Both the position numbers and the translations under genes were made by a program. 64,000 nucleotides of DNA, taken from positions 3,750,136-3,814,135 of the forward strand of contig CP129481.1 in the NCBI GenBank assembly GCA_030583905.1, read 5' to 3'. The notes below the pieces were generated by a model. That model did no database searches and was not told the DNA's origin. It saw nothing but the letters and a program-made list of their open reading frames with translations. Source of the stretch: Anaerolineales bacterium (GTDB taxonomy: Bacteria; Chloroflexota; Anaerolineae; Anaerolineales; Villigracilaceae). Within the stretch, counting starts at the first letter, position 1, and each line of letters begins with the position of its first letter. Shown one piece after another: positions 24,632 to 33,580 of this stretch.

Positions 24632-25999
24632 TTACTCATTCGGTCGGAACACCTTCGTCGCGGCATTATCGAAGCGGGTCAGGTCGCCGCGGAAGATCAG
24701 GTCAATTTCACCGGTGGGACCGTTACGATGTTTCGCCACCGAAATCTTGGTGATATTGCTCTTATCGCCGTCCTTCTCATAATCATCCGGTCTGTGGATG
24801 AACATGACAATATCGGCGTCCTGTTCCAGCGAGCCGGATTCGCGCAAGTCCGAAAGGATCGGGCGTTTGTCGGTGCGTTGTTCCACAGCGCGGCTCAACT
24901 GCGCGGCGGTCAGCACAGGGACATTCAACTCGCGCGCCAACACCTTGAGATTGCGCGAAATATTGGAAACCTCCTGCACGCGGTTGTCATTGCGGCTATC
25001 ACCGGTCATGAGCTGGAGGTAATCAATGATGATAAGGTCCAAACCGAATTCCATGTGCAGGCGGCGGCATTTTGTGCGGAGTTGTAACGGAGTCAGTGCG
25101 GGCGTATCATCCAAAAAGACCTGCGTACTGCCGAACACTTCAATGGCATGATTGAACAACTGCCACTGGTCATCGGTCAATTTACCCGTGCTCAGGTTTT
25201 GAGACGAAATCCCCGTCTCCTGCGCGATCAAACGTTGGACGACCTGCTCATTCGACATTTCCAACGAGAAAATAGCAATACGCTTTTTATAGGTCAGTCC
25301 CGCATTTTTAGCAACAGAAAGCAGGAAGCCCGACTTACCCTGACCGGGACGTCCCGCCACAATGATGAGATCGGAAGGATGCAATCCGCGCAATAATTTG
25401 TCGAGATCGATGAAACCCGTCGGCACGCCATGGAAGTCCGCGCCAAGTTTGGCAAGCTCGGCAACCTGATCGTAATATTCCGAAAGGACACGGCGGATCG
25501 GCTCGACATCGTGCTTGGTCCAACGTTCGCTGACGCCGAAAACCGCCTTCTCCGCCTCGCCCATGACCTGATCGATGGCGTCGCCTTTGTACGCCAACGA
25601 AGCAATCTGGTTCGCCGCATTGATCATCTTGCGGCGGATGGCATTTTCCTCCACGATATGCCCGTACGCTTCCGCGTTCAGGGAGGTGGGGACTTGGTTG
25701 ATCAGCGAGGTGAGATACGCCGAGCCGCCGATCTCCGCCAGTTGACCAGCGCGTTCGAGTTCTTCGGATAAAGTCAACAGGTCAACGGGGGTGCGCGCTT
25801 CATGCAAACGCACAAAGGCTTCCCAGATCCATTTGTTGCGGTGGATGTAGAAATCATCCGCCGTCAGGAATTGGGCGATGTCGTAATAGACTTCAGGGTT
25901 AATCAGCACCGCCCCTACTACTGCTTCTTCGGCTTCTCGGCTATGCGGAACGCCTGGGCTGGCGGGGGCGGTGGATTCTTCGGGGAGAAAATCTGTCAT
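24632..25999 (-). CDS. dnaB: Replicative DNA helicase DnaB
   Basis: A 455-residue hexameric helicase. The N-terminal primase-interacting domain begins SREAEEAVVGAVLINPEVYYD; the RecA-like C-terminal domain has Walker A GRPGQGKSG, IFSLEMSNEQVVQRL, Walker B LIIIDYLQLM, LPILSDLRESGSLEQDADIV and the terminal IAKHRNGPTG-like IS-VAKHRNGPTGE. ATG 25999 is taken as start; a TTG four codons upstream (26011) would add MIHN. It is 14 nt after the bifunctional nuclease gene and leads into the DnaD and DnaC-like genes. Confidence 0.97.
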   Translation of the reverse strand: MTDFLPEESTAPASPGVPHSREAEEAVVGAVLINPEVYYDIAQFLTADDFYIHRNKWIWEAFVRLHEARTPVDLLTLSEELERAGQLAEIGGSAYLTSLINQVPTSLNAEAYGHIVEENAIRRKMINAANQIASLAYKGDAIDQVMGEAEKAVFGVSERWTKHDVEPIRRVLSEYYDQVAELAKLGADFHGVPTGFIDLDKLLRGLHPSDLIIVAGRPGQGKSGFLLSVAKNAGLTYKKRIAIFSLEMSNEQVVQRLIAQETGISSQNLSTGKLTDDQWQLFNHAIEVFGSTQVFLDDTPALTPLQLRTKCRRLHMEFGLDLIIIDYLQLMTGDSRNDNRVQEVSNISRNLKVLARELNVPVLTAAQLSRAVEQRTDKRPILSDLRESGSLEQDADIVMFIHRPDDYEKDGDKSNITKISVAKHRNGPTGEIDLIFRGDLTRFDNAATKVFRPNE

Positions 26000-26013
26000 G
26001 TTGTGGATCAACT

Positions 26014-26577
26014 TCAGGTGGAGGGTGAATCGGGCTTGTCCTTGTCGGGGTTGTCAATGTCCAGTTTGTCGATGAAATCCTTGAAAACGGACAACCGGTC
26101 GCTGGCATCATCACTCAGCGGAGGCGGCGGTTCGCTTCGGGCTGGCGCAGCTGTTTCCTGTATCTCCCGATCGGGCTCCATCCCCGCCGATTCCATAACG
26201 CTGCGATGCACCATGATGGGAACGTGCGCGCGCACGGCGATCGCGATCGCGTCGGACGGGCGGGAGTCGATGTGGATTTCGCGCCCATCGGCATTTGCCA
26301 CGATATTGCCGTAGAAGATATCGTCCTGCAATTTGACGATCTCCACGCGTACGACACGGGCATTAAAGGAATTGAAAATATTCTTGATCAAGTCGTGGGT
26401 GAGCGGGCGGATCATTTCAACTTCCTGCAGGGCTACGGTGATCGCTTCCGCCTCGTAGGGTCCGACCCAAATGGTAAGGTATCGTTCAGTATTGGCCTGT
26501 TTCAGGACGACAACGCGTTGCGGCGCCATCAGATGCACGCGGATACTGTCAATGATGACTTCTATCATTTCAGACAT
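26014..26577 (-). CDS. Bifunctional nuclease (BFN/DUF151) family protein
   Basis: A 187-residue protein. The BFN domain fills residues 1-130, with the typical MIEVIIDSIRV start, LPIWVGPYEAEAI-like TIWVGPYEAEAI, and IDSRPSDAIAIAVR. Plant and Thermotoga relatives have RNase/DNase or DNA-repair roles. A disordered Pro- and Asp-rich tail follows. Start at 26577 follows TTGGAG; the 42-residue extension of the longest frame includes no BFN sequence. It is the first gene of the leftward replication block. Confidence 0.85.
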   Translation of the reverse strand: MSEMIEVIIDSIRVHLMAPQRVVVLKQANTERYLTIWVGPYEAEAITVALQEVEMIRPLTHDLIKNIFNSFNARVVRVEIVKLQDDIFYGNIVANADGREIHIDSRPSDAIAIAVRAHVPIMVHRSVMESAGMEPDREIQETAAPARSEPPPPLSDDASDRLSVFKDFIDKLDIDNPDKDKPDSPST

Positions 26578-26661
26578 AGGGGACTCCAATGTTTCTATTT
26601 TAGCATAAAGGCTGTTTGGATGCGCCGTGATTTGGATAAGAATTGAATATGCAAATTCGAT

Positions 26662-26690
26662 TTGCCAGAATGGGAAAACACGACTATAAT
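26662..26690 (+). promoter_or_regulatory. Sigma-70-type promoter of tRNA-Pro
   Basis: TTGCCA (26662-26667), 17-bp spacer, perfect TATAAT (26685-26690). Transcription would begin near 26697, some 8 nt before the tRNA. Confidence 0.85.
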
Positions 26691-26704
26691 CGGCTTCGCT
26701 CAAT

Positions 26705-26933
<229 letters not shown>

Positions 26934-26971
26934 GTGTGCTTATTCTCTTTCATCTGTGGTTAAAACATAAC

Positions 26972-27000
26972 TTGTCAATCCATTCCCTCTCGGTTATCCT
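26972..27000 (+). promoter_or_regulatory. Sigma-70-type promoter of selC
   Basis: TTGTCA (26972-26977), 17-bp spacer, TATCCT (26995-27000). The start point would fall at about 27007, the first base of the tRNA. Confidence 0.75.
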
Positions 27001-27007
27001 TGCGAAC

Positions 27008-27101
27008 GGGAGTGGTTAGGTCCCGGTGGGCTTCCTGGTCTTCAAAACCTGTGGCGGGTCGCGTTGCGGGTCGCGGTGGGTTCGACTCCCATCCACTCCC
27101 G
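27008..27101 (+). tRNA. selC: Selenocysteine tRNA (anticodon TCA)
   Basis: A 94-nt tRNA-like gene with the bacterial tRNA-Sec layout: 8-bp acceptor stem GGGAGTGG (27008-27015) with CCACTCCC (27093-27100), discriminator G, T-stem GTGGG/CCCAT around TTCGACT (so 8+5 pairs), GGTCCCGGTGGGC in the D-arm, and loop CTTCAAA giving anticodon TCA. The long extra arm carries a direct repeat of GCGGGTCGCG. One T-T mismatch is seen in the anticodon stem (CTGGT/ACCTG). It is not a TGA suppressor of ordinary size, so selenocysteine use by this organism is implied. No selA, selB, selD or selenoprotein is in the window. Confidence 0.87.
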
Positions 27102-27110
27102 CCTAGCATG

Positions 27111-27156
27111 GAACGATGGACGATAGACCGTTGAACGCTTTTATCGTCCATCGTTC
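27111..27156. repeat. 15-bp perfect inverted repeat
   Basis: GAACGATGGACGATA (27111-27125) and TATCGTCCATCGTTC (27142-27156) with a 16-nt loop. It directly follows selC and may end or protect its transcript, but no T tract is present. The arms consist of short repeated words (GACGAT, CGATGG), typical of dispersed genomic repeats. Confidence 0.8.
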
Positions 27157-27189
27157 GTTATCCGTAAGCGGTAAACAAGGTGTATCCCT

Positions 27190-28368
27190 ATGTCATTTCC
27201 CGACACTGAAGTATTTACAAGGCTCGTCTCGCGCGTCTTCCGCATCGACGATGTGACCAGTGAAGATCCAACTAAGGGTTTCTTCCTGCGTTATCGCGGG
27301 GAATTATTTTCAGAAGATTCAGCGGAGGCATACGACCAGTTGGCGGAATCTCTGAGCCAATATAATGTCACGCCATTGTTCCGCAACGAGGATGGGCGGC
27401 ACGTCATCTATCTCATGCCGAAACAACCCGAACCTCCAAAAGAAAAAGTTTCCACAAATATCATACTTTTTGTGTTGACGATCTTTAGTGTGATGCTGGC
27501 GGGCATCAATCCCGAGGGACCCGTACCGGAAGACCCTTCCGCCCTGTTCCCATTTTTGTTGAAAAACATATTTACGGGCGTACCCTTTGCCTTGAGCCTG
27601 CTCGGAATTTTGCTGGCGCATGAACTCGGCCATTATTTCATGAGCCGCTATCACAAAACACCCGCCACCCTGCCGTATTTCATCCCTGTGCCACCGCCTT
27701 TTATCTTAGGAACTTTGGGCGCGGCAATCCTCATGCGCGGCGTCCCAAAGAACAAACGCATCCTGTTCGATATCGGCATCGCGGGTCCCATTGCAGGACT
27801 GGTGGTTGCCATCCCTGTCCTATTCCTCGGGTTGTCATTGTCCAAGCTGAGTGTGCTCGAACCCAACCCTAACGGTTTCATGGAAGGCAATTCCCTGTTG
27901 TATCTTTTCGCAAAATACATCACCTTCGGTCAACTACTGCCCGCGCCGGTCGAGCCGCAGGGATTCCTTTACTGGGTGCGCTACATCGTAATGGGCGGAC
28001 CGATCCCCTTTGGCGGCGTGGATGTGCTCATTCACCCGGTCGCGTTCGCGGGCTGGGCTGGGATCCTCGTCACAGCATTGAACCTTATCCCTGCCGGCAC
28101 ACTGGATGGCGGACACGTCATCTACGCGTTGTTCGGTGAGAGAGCGCGAAAAGCATTTCCGTTCATTATAGGATTGCTGATCGTGCTTGGTTTTTTCTGG
28201 AACGGATGGTGGCTGTGGGCTGTCCTGCTCTTCTGGCTGGGACGCGTCAACGCGCAGCCACTGGACCAGATCACCACGCTCGACCCCACCCGGCGGCTGG
28301 TTGCATATTCCATGGTCGTTGTCTTCCTTTTGGTCTTTACGCCGGTCCCATTCATGTTAATGGTTTAG
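27190..28368 (+). CDS. EGY-like site-2 protease (M50 family)
   Basis: A 392-residue membrane metalloprotease. A soluble N-terminal domain (1-80) precedes about seven membrane segments. The zinc motif HELGH is at 144-148, the GNxxAN-like part of the family is in LPYFIPVPPPFILGTLGA, and the third ligand is in LIPAGTLDGGH (about 305). It resembles the cyanobacterial and plant EGY group rather than RseP, as it has no PDZ domain. The following lipoprotein gene begins 7 nt later. Substrate unknown. Confidence 0.88.
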   Translation: MSFPDTEVFTRLVSRVFRIDDVTSEDPTKGFFLRYRGELFSEDSAEAYDQLAESLSQYNVTPLFRNEDGRHVIYLMPKQPEPPKEKVSTNIILFVLTIFSVMLAGINPEGPVPEDPSALFPFLLKNIFTGVPFALSLLGILLAHELGHYFMSRYHKTPATLPYFIPVPPPFILGTLGAAILMRGVPKNKRILFDIGIAGPIAGLVVAIPVLFLGLSLSKLSVLEPNPNGFMEGNSLLYLFAKYITFGQLLPAPVEPQGFLYWVRYIVMGGPIPFGGVDVLIHPVAFAGWAGILVTALNLIPAGTLDGGHVIYALFGERARKAFPFIIGLLIVLGFFWNGWWLWAVLLFWLGRVNAQPLDQITTLDPTRRLVAYSMVVVFLLVFTPVPFMLMV

Positions 28369-28375
28369 AAAATTC

Positions 28376-29755
28376 ATGAAGAAATCATTCTCCCTGATCT
28401 TCATCGCATCCCTTCTGCTATCCGCCTGCGCAGGGATGGAAACGCCCATTGCCGTCGCCGATCCGACCGTCACGCCGCAAAACGTCACTGCCACCTCCAC
28501 GCCGGAACCAGCCGTCGAAACAGCGACCAGGCTCGACGTCAATGAAGAGGCGTTGAACGGCTTGGAGATTTCCGTCTGGTTGCCGTGGTATGGAGTCGAG
28601 GCGGGGTTGTTCGAGTCGTTCGTCAATCAATTCAATGCGGAAAACGAATGGGGCATCAAGGTCAGCACAAAAAATCAAGTGAGCTTTGCGAATTTGTACG
28701 AGACCGTGACCGCATCCCTGCCGACGAGCGAGCGCCCGACGATGGTGATCGCTCTGCCTGAACATGCGCAATGGTGGAATGACAACGGCGTGGTGGCAGA
28801 CCTGACGCCCTATGCCCAGGACCCGCGTTACGGCATGGATGCAACCGATATTCCAATTGTGTTTTGGAATCAAGACCTCGCGGGGGATGTGCGCGTCGGC
28901 ATCCCTGCGCAACGCACAGCACAGTTTTTGCTTCGGAACGAAACCTGGGCGGGAGAATTGGGGTTTGCCTCTGTGCCAGGCACATCAGCCGAATTCCGCC
29001 GCCAAGCCTGCGGCGCGAATGCATCTTTGCGGGCGGATAATGACCCGACAAACGATGCGTTGGGCGGCTGGCTGGTGAACACCGAGTCGATGACCGCGCA
29101 CGCATGGATGCTGTCGTTCGGCGGCGGCGTGCTGGAGGAAGGCAACTATCGCTTCCTTGCGCCCGGCAATGTGGAAACCTTCAAGTTCCTGCGCGAACTT
29201 TCCGAGAACGGCTGTGCGTGGCAAAGCACCAGTGCAAATCCGTTTTCTGCGTTCGCGAACCGTCAGGCGTTGTTCATCACAGCGGATGTAAGCGACCTGC
29301 CGGATGTGGCACGCGCCTTCGCCGCCGCCAACAGCACCGACAATTGGTCTGTCGTTCCCTTCCCATCCGAGGATGGCGGGCTGATCGCCGTGTACGGTTC
29401 CTCCTACGTTGTGTTGAATGCGTCGAACGAGGAAGAACTTGCCGCGTGGCTGTTCATCCGCTGGCTGTTGGATGAAGAACAGGATGCCCGCTGGGTGGAG
29501 GTGACTCATCTCTTCCCGCTTCGCTCCTCGACCTTGAGCCTGCTCGGCGACTACGAGCGCTCCCGCCCCCAGTGGCGTCAGGCTGTGGACCTGATCCCGC
29601 AGGGCGAGATGCAACCTCAACTGGGTTCGTGGCGTACAGTTAAAATAATGCTGGGTGACGGGTTCGCGCATATGTACCGAGTCAATGTCGCCAGCGGACA
29701 GGTCGCCGCGATCCTGGCACAGATGGAATCCATGGCAAGAGATTTGAGCGAGTGA
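28376..29755 (+). CDS. Extracellular solute-binding lipoprotein, family 1
   Basis: A 459-residue binding protein with a lipoprotein signal (LLLSAC, Cys 18) and a Thr/Pro-rich tether. The mature part is of the sugar-ABC type (MalE/UgpB): LEISVWLPWYGVEAGLFESF at the start of domain I, and a typical GGWLVNTESMTAHAWMLSFGGG middle. No permease or ATPase partner is next to it, so it may pair with a transporter elsewhere. It shares a likely transcript with the preceding M50 gene (7-nt gap). Confidence 0.8.
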   Translation: MKKSFSLIFIASLLLSACAGMETPIAVADPTVTPQNVTATSTPEPAVETATRLDVNEEALNGLEISVWLPWYGVEAGLFESFVNQFNAENEWGIKVSTKNQVSFANLYETVTASLPTSERPTMVIALPEHAQWWNDNGVVADLTPYAQDPRYGMDATDIPIVFWNQDLAGDVRVGIPAQRTAQFLLRNETWAGELGFASVPGTSAEFRRQACGANASLRADNDPTNDALGGWLVNTESMTAHAWMLSFGGGVLEEGNYRFLAPGNVETFKFLRELSENGCAWQSTSANPFSAFANRQALFITADVSDLPDVARAFAAANSTDNWSVVPFPSEDGGLIAVYGSSYVVLNASNEEELAAWLFIRWLLDEEQDARWVEVTHLFPLRSSTLSLLGDYERSRPQWRQAVDLIPQGEMQPQLGSWRTVKIMLGDGFAHMYRVNVASGQVAAILAQMESMARDLSE

Positions 29756-29807
29756 CCCAATCCCCTCCTTTCCCTCTTGGAGAGGAACAATTTATTGGAG
29801 AGAGAGC

Positions 29808-30590
29808 ATGCCAAACTCAGAATATCGCGCCCGGGAAATGCGCGCAAAAACCCATGAAGTGTACGAATATGACCATGATGAGAGCAAGCCCGGCAAGCCG
29901 CTTCACATTCTCATCCCCGGCGGGTTGATCGCGCTGGCAACGCTGGCGCTGATCATTTTTATCGGTTACCTGACCTTCCTCGAAGAAACCTTGAATCAAG
30001 ACCTCGGCATCATCTTGATGTTGGTGCTTGCGCCGTTCTATGTGGGCGGCGTGTTTCTGTTCAGTTACGGCTACGAGTTGTATGATATTCCGCGTGCCAT
30101 CCGTTTGACCGCCATCATCGTGTTTGTGACGCTGGCGGCGGTGGTCATTATCGCGGTGCTGTTCCTCGTGCTTGGAAATATGAAGGGCGGATCCAGTTCG
30201 TCCTCCAAATCATCATCGAAATCGTCGTCACGGTCATCGTCGAAGTCTTCGGGGTCGGCAAGACCGTCTCCACAAAAAAGCGGACTTGGCGGCGGTTTGG
30301 TCGGCGGTGCGGCGGTGAAAAAATCTGCACCATCATCCAGTCCTTCCCCCAGAAGCAGTTCTTCAGGCGGCGGAGACATCTTCGTTCTCGGCGGCGGGGG
30401 CAGGACGCGCGTGGAAACCCGCGAGGTAACGAAGGAAGTCATCAAGGAAGTGCCGAAGGAGCCGATGCCGATCACCTGTCCGTTCTGTACGAGGTCGTAT
30501 GTTCCCATCGAGCATAAATATATCTGTCCCAGTTGCGGAGCGGCAACGCCGAAGAATTTGATTGAAGAGTCGCAGATGCCGAAGGAATGA
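29808..30590 (+). CDS. Membrane protein with Ser-rich linker and C-terminal zinc ribbon
   Basis: A 260-residue protein of no known family. An N-terminal cytoplasmic part (1-33), three hydrophobic segments (about 34-52, 66-85, 98-122), then a low-complexity Ser/Lys/Arg/Gly stretch (about 126-195), a Val/Glu-rich repeat (TREVTKEVIKEVPKE), and a C4 zinc ribbon CPFC ... CPSCG (about 224-243). GGAGAGAGAG precedes the ATG. It lies 17 nt before an aldehyde dehydrogenase gene. The Ser tract is encoded by TCN-rich near-repeats, which may vary in length between strains. Confidence 0.75.
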   Translation: MPNSEYRAREMRAKTHEVYEYDHDESKPGKPLHILIPGGLIALATLALIIFIGYLTFLEETLNQDLGIILMLVLAPFYVGGVFLFSYGYELYDIPRAIRLTAIIVFVTLAAVVIIAVLFLVLGNMKGGSSSSSKSSSKSSSRSSSKSSGSARPSPQKSGLGGGLVGGAAVKKSAPSSSPSPRSSSSGGGDIFVLGGGGRTRVETREVTKEVIKEVPKEPMPITCPFCTRSYVPIEHKYICPSCGAATPKNLIEESQMPKE

Positions 30591-30608
30591 CATAACAAGG
30601 AGAATCCC

Positions 30609-32072
30609 ATGCGCCCAATGTATATCAACGGCAAATTCACGAACGGAAACGCGAAGGAAGAGATTCAAGTCCAGAACCCTGCCACAGAGGAGATATTGGA
30701 CAGTGTCCCGCGCGGGACGCCGGAAGATGTCGAAGCGGCAGTGCAAGCCGCGAGGTCCGCGTTTGAGGCGTGGCGGAAGATGGGCGCGAACGAACGGGCG
30801 AGTCTCCTGCACGAGGTCGCGGAGAAAGTCCACGCGCATCGCGAAGAAATTGCACGCCTGCTGACCTTGGAGGAGGGCAAACCGCTGACCGAAAACGAAG
30901 AGGAAGTGGAATGGGTGCTAAACACGTTCCGCTATTACGCCGAGTTGGGGCGGCATCATCGCGGAAGTGTGCTGGCGGCAGGAGCATCGTCGCAGTTCAA
31001 TTTCATCATCAAGGAACCGTATGGCGTGGTCGGTTGCATCGTGCCGTGGAATTATCCGCTGTTGCTTTTGGCATGGAAGGTCGCGCCCGCGCTCGCGGCG
31101 GGAAACACAGTCGTCATCAAACCATCCGAGATGACGCCGCTTACCGCGCTGTATCTTGCCGAGCATTGCTTTGATCATTTGCCCGCGGGCGTGGTCAATA
31201 TTGTTACTGGCTATGGATTGGAAACCGGCGAACCGCTGGTAAAGCATCCCGACGTACCGGTCATCGCTTTCACGGGCAGTCTCGCAACTGGGCAGAAGAT
31301 CGCTTCGCTTGCCGCGCCAATGATGAAGAAATTGCATCTCGAACTCGGCGGCAAGGATGCGACGGTCATTGCAGAAGATGCCGACCCGGAGATCGCGGCA
31401 AAGGCGGTCGGGTACGCGGCTCTGCTTAACGCCGGACAGGTTTGCACATCGACAGAACGAGTTTACATCCCAAGACGCGGTGCGGCGAAGTTCACCGAAG
31501 CCATCGTGGAGCATGTCAAATCGCTTCGTCTGGGATCTGGGCTTGAGCAAACAACCGACGTCGGTCCGATGATCGGGGATTCCTATCGCGCGAAATTCGA
31601 GAAGCACATCGCGGATGCGAAAGAACGCGGTGCAAAGGTTTTGGTCGGCGGCGGAAGACCCGCGAATTTGAGCAAGGGCTTCTTCCACGAACCGACCGTA
31701 TTGAAAAATGTTGACCACTCGATGGTCATCATGCGCGAAGAGACATTCGGTCCCGCCGTGCCGCTGATGGAATACACCACCTTCGACGAAGCCATTAAAT
31801 TAACGAACGATTGTCAATATGGCTTGGGCGCGGTGCTGATCTCGAATGACCCGAAAAGAATCAAGCAATTCTTCGACGACGTAAAAGCAGGCACGATCTG
31901 GATCAACGATCCGCTCACAGACCATTACGCCGGTCCCTTCGGCGGGATGAAATACTCCGGCGGCGCGCGCGAACTTGGTGAAGTCGGTCTCGATGAATTC
32001 CGCGAGGTAAAACACGTCCATTGGGATTTCAACATGGAGGACAAGGAGTATTGGTATCCATATGGGCGGTAG
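30609..32072 (+). CDS. NAD(P)-dependent aldehyde dehydrogenase
   Basis: A 487-residue member of the ALDH superfamily, of the betaine-aldehyde/succinate-semialdehyde type. Cofactor-binding VPWNYPLLLLAWKVAPALAAGN, general base Glu in HLELGGKD, and nucleophile Cys in NAGQVCTSTERVY are present; the C-terminus has the usual PFGGMKYSGGARE. The substrate cannot be told from sequence. It follows the zinc-ribbon membrane protein in the same direction with AAGGAGA before the ATG. Confidence 0.93.
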   Translation: MRPMYINGKFTNGNAKEEIQVQNPATEEILDSVPRGTPEDVEAAVQAARSAFEAWRKMGANERASLLHEVAEKVHAHREEIARLLTLEEGKPLTENEEEVEWVLNTFRYYAELGRHHRGSVLAAGASSQFNFIIKEPYGVVGCIVPWNYPLLLLAWKVAPALAAGNTVVIKPSEMTPLTALYLAEHCFDHLPAGVVNIVTGYGLETGEPLVKHPDVPVIAFTGSLATGQKIASLAAPMMKKLHLELGGKDATVIAEDADPEIAAKAVGYAALLNAGQVCTSTERVYIPRRGAAKFTEAIVEHVKSLRLGSGLEQTTDVGPMIGDSYRAKFEKHIADAKERGAKVLVGGGRPANLSKGFFHEPTVLKNVDHSMVIMREETFGPAVPLMEYTTFDEAIKLTNDCQYGLGAVLISNDPKRIKQFFDDVKAGTIWINDPLTDHYAGPFGGMKYSGGARELGEVGLDEFREVKHVHWDFNMEDKEYWYPYGR

Positions 32073-32108
32073 TACCGAGGGGGGGATATAAACGAAACCC
32101 GCTCTGCC

Positions 32109-32140
32109 TATAATTAGAGCCGTGAGTTTTTCACGGCTCT
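32109..32140 (+). promoter_or_regulatory. -10 box followed by a 10-bp hairpin before the beta-helix lipoprotein gene
   Basis: TATAAT (32109-32114), then stem AGAGCCGTGA (32116-32125), loop GTTTT, TCACGGCTCT (32131-32140). ACAGGAG follows before ATG 32163. The hairpin would lie at the extreme 5' end of the mRNA, or act as terminator of the ALDH transcript. Near-identical hairpins occur at 33399 and 36609. Confidence 0.65.
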
Positions 32141-32162
32141 ATTCTTATCCACAGGAGTTTTT

Positions 32163-33362
32163 ATGAAACCCGCCCATCTATTGATCGCCATTATTTTATT
32201 CATATCCGCATGCAATGCGCCATTGGATGAAACCCCGCATCCCCCTACGCTCGAACCTACCACGCCCATCCCGGCATCTCCCATCCCTGAGGAAGAAGCC
32301 TGCATTGAATCCGGCGACCAGAACACCATTAACGCCGCCTTGCGCAATGAAGGTGACATCGCCGTATTGTGTCAGGGAGCCGTGTTCGAGTTGACCGACT
32401 CGGTCGTCATCAGTGCGGCTGGACAACAGATCTACACCGCAGGCTTCCCCACCGATGACCGCCGCGCCACGTTGCGCATCGTCTCCCCGACATTAGCCAC
32501 CGCCATCATCATGCGCGACTTCGACAATGCCATGCTCAGTCATGTGATCGTGGACGGCAACCGTCCCGAACTTGGCTATCTGGGCGGCGACGCATTGATC
32601 TACGCGGGCGGTTCATCCACCGGACAGGTCATCCGCTTTACCAAGATCACCGAACCGCGCAGTTGGTCGGCGCTTCACTTGATCCAAGGGCATCCCTCCC
32701 CCAACCCGCCCTGCACAAATGCGCTGGTTGAAAATAACGAGATCGGTCCCGCGGGCAGCAGCAATGAAACTTGGGCAGATGGCATTTCGCTTGCATGCAC
32801 CAACACCACCGTCCGGGATAATTTGATCGTGGATGCCACCGATGGAGGCATTGTCATCTTCGGCGCGCCAGGTTCGACAATCGAAGGGAATGTCATCCGA
32901 GCCGAAACGCGCACCCTGCTGGGCGGCATCAACATGGTGGATTACAACCCCTACGATGGCAACTACAGCGGCACCGTTGTCCGCAACAATATCATTGACG
33001 CCGCCAGCGCGGTCATTCGCATTGGGTTGGGCATGGGCACTCGCGTATGGGGTTGCCTGCCAGCCGTTGCCGAAAATGACATGCTTTACGGCGGCACCGT
33101 GACGGGGAATACCTTGCGCGGCGCGAACATGCAATACGGCTTTGCTGTCGATGGCGTGCGGGAGTGGACTGTCATCGACAATGTTGATGAAGCCACCCAC
33201 ATCGGCGATCCTTCTGTTGATTGCCGCGGACGTGTCGCATCCGCCCCGGCCGGCTTCCAATACCACCCCCAACGCGCAGAGGGAACATTCCAGCCAGAGT
33301 TCGTCAGCTCCTATGTAGAACTGGCTTTGTGGGCGATCGTCTCACCGAGACCGGGAGAATAA
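32163..33362 (+). CDS. Right-handed parallel beta-helix lipoprotein
   Basis: A 399-residue lipoprotein (LFISAC, Cys 17) with a Pro/Thr tether (about 20-45). The rest has the repeated short strands of a pectate-lyase-like beta-helix: NTTVRDNLIVDATDGGIVI, TIEGNVIRAETR, TVVRNNIIDAASAVIRI and TVTGNTLRG. Such proteins bind or cleave polysaccharide, but catalytic residues are not obvious. A terminator follows 36 nt after the stop. Confidence 0.8.
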   Translation: MKPAHLLIAIILFISACNAPLDETPHPPTLEPTTPIPASPIPEEEACIESGDQNTINAALRNEGDIAVLCQGAVFELTDSVVISAAGQQIYTAGFPTDDRRATLRIVSPTLATAIIMRDFDNAMLSHVIVDGNRPELGYLGGDALIYAGGSSTGQVIRFTKITEPRSWSALHLIQGHPSPNPPCTNALVENNEIGPAGSSNETWADGISLACTNTTVRDNLIVDATDGGIVIFGAPGSTIEGNVIRAETRTLLGGINMVDYNPYDGNYSGTVVRNNIIDAASAVIRIGLGMGTRVWGCLPAVAENDMLYGGTVTGNTLRGANMQYGFAVDGVREWTVIDNVDEATHIGDPSVDCRGRVASAPAGFQYHPQRAEGTFQPEFVSSYVELALWAIVSPRPGE

Positions 33363-33398
33363 GCCACAAAGTCCATCTTCCACCATCCGTTAACGATC

Positions 33399-33430
33399 AG
33401 AGCCATGAAAAACAGATCATGGCTCTTTTT
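33399..33430 (+). terminator. Intrinsic terminator of the beta-helix gene
   Basis: AGAGCCATGA (33399-33408), loop AAAACAGA, TCATGGCTCT (33417-33426), TTTT. Thirty bases of it (33399-33428) are identical to 36609-36638, where they contain a start codon. Confidence 0.85.
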
Positions 33431-33524
33431 CATCCTCTGCCTGCGTTGGCGGATGATGTCATATTCGGCATATGAATTTAATCCTGACTGGATAAAACCA
33501 CTATCTTTGTCAATGCAGAATGGC

Positions 33525-33530
33525 TATAAT
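33525..33530 (+). promoter_or_regulatory. -10 box of the ABC-2 exporter operon
   Basis: A perfect TATAAT 50 nt before the ATPase gene. No good -35 at 17 bp is seen. The leader between contains GTGCC/GGCAC arms and a strong ribosome site (AAGGAG). Confidence 0.6.
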
Positions 33531-33580
33531 TAATTTCGTGCCCGTCACAGGCACTCACGTTCCCCACCCAAGGAGAAACC

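Noticed and set aside
30180..30270. TCATCG/TCGTCA-rich tract as a CRISPR or satellite
   Set aside because: It is in frame within a gene and encodes a Ser/Lys/Arg linker; units are irregular and without spacers.
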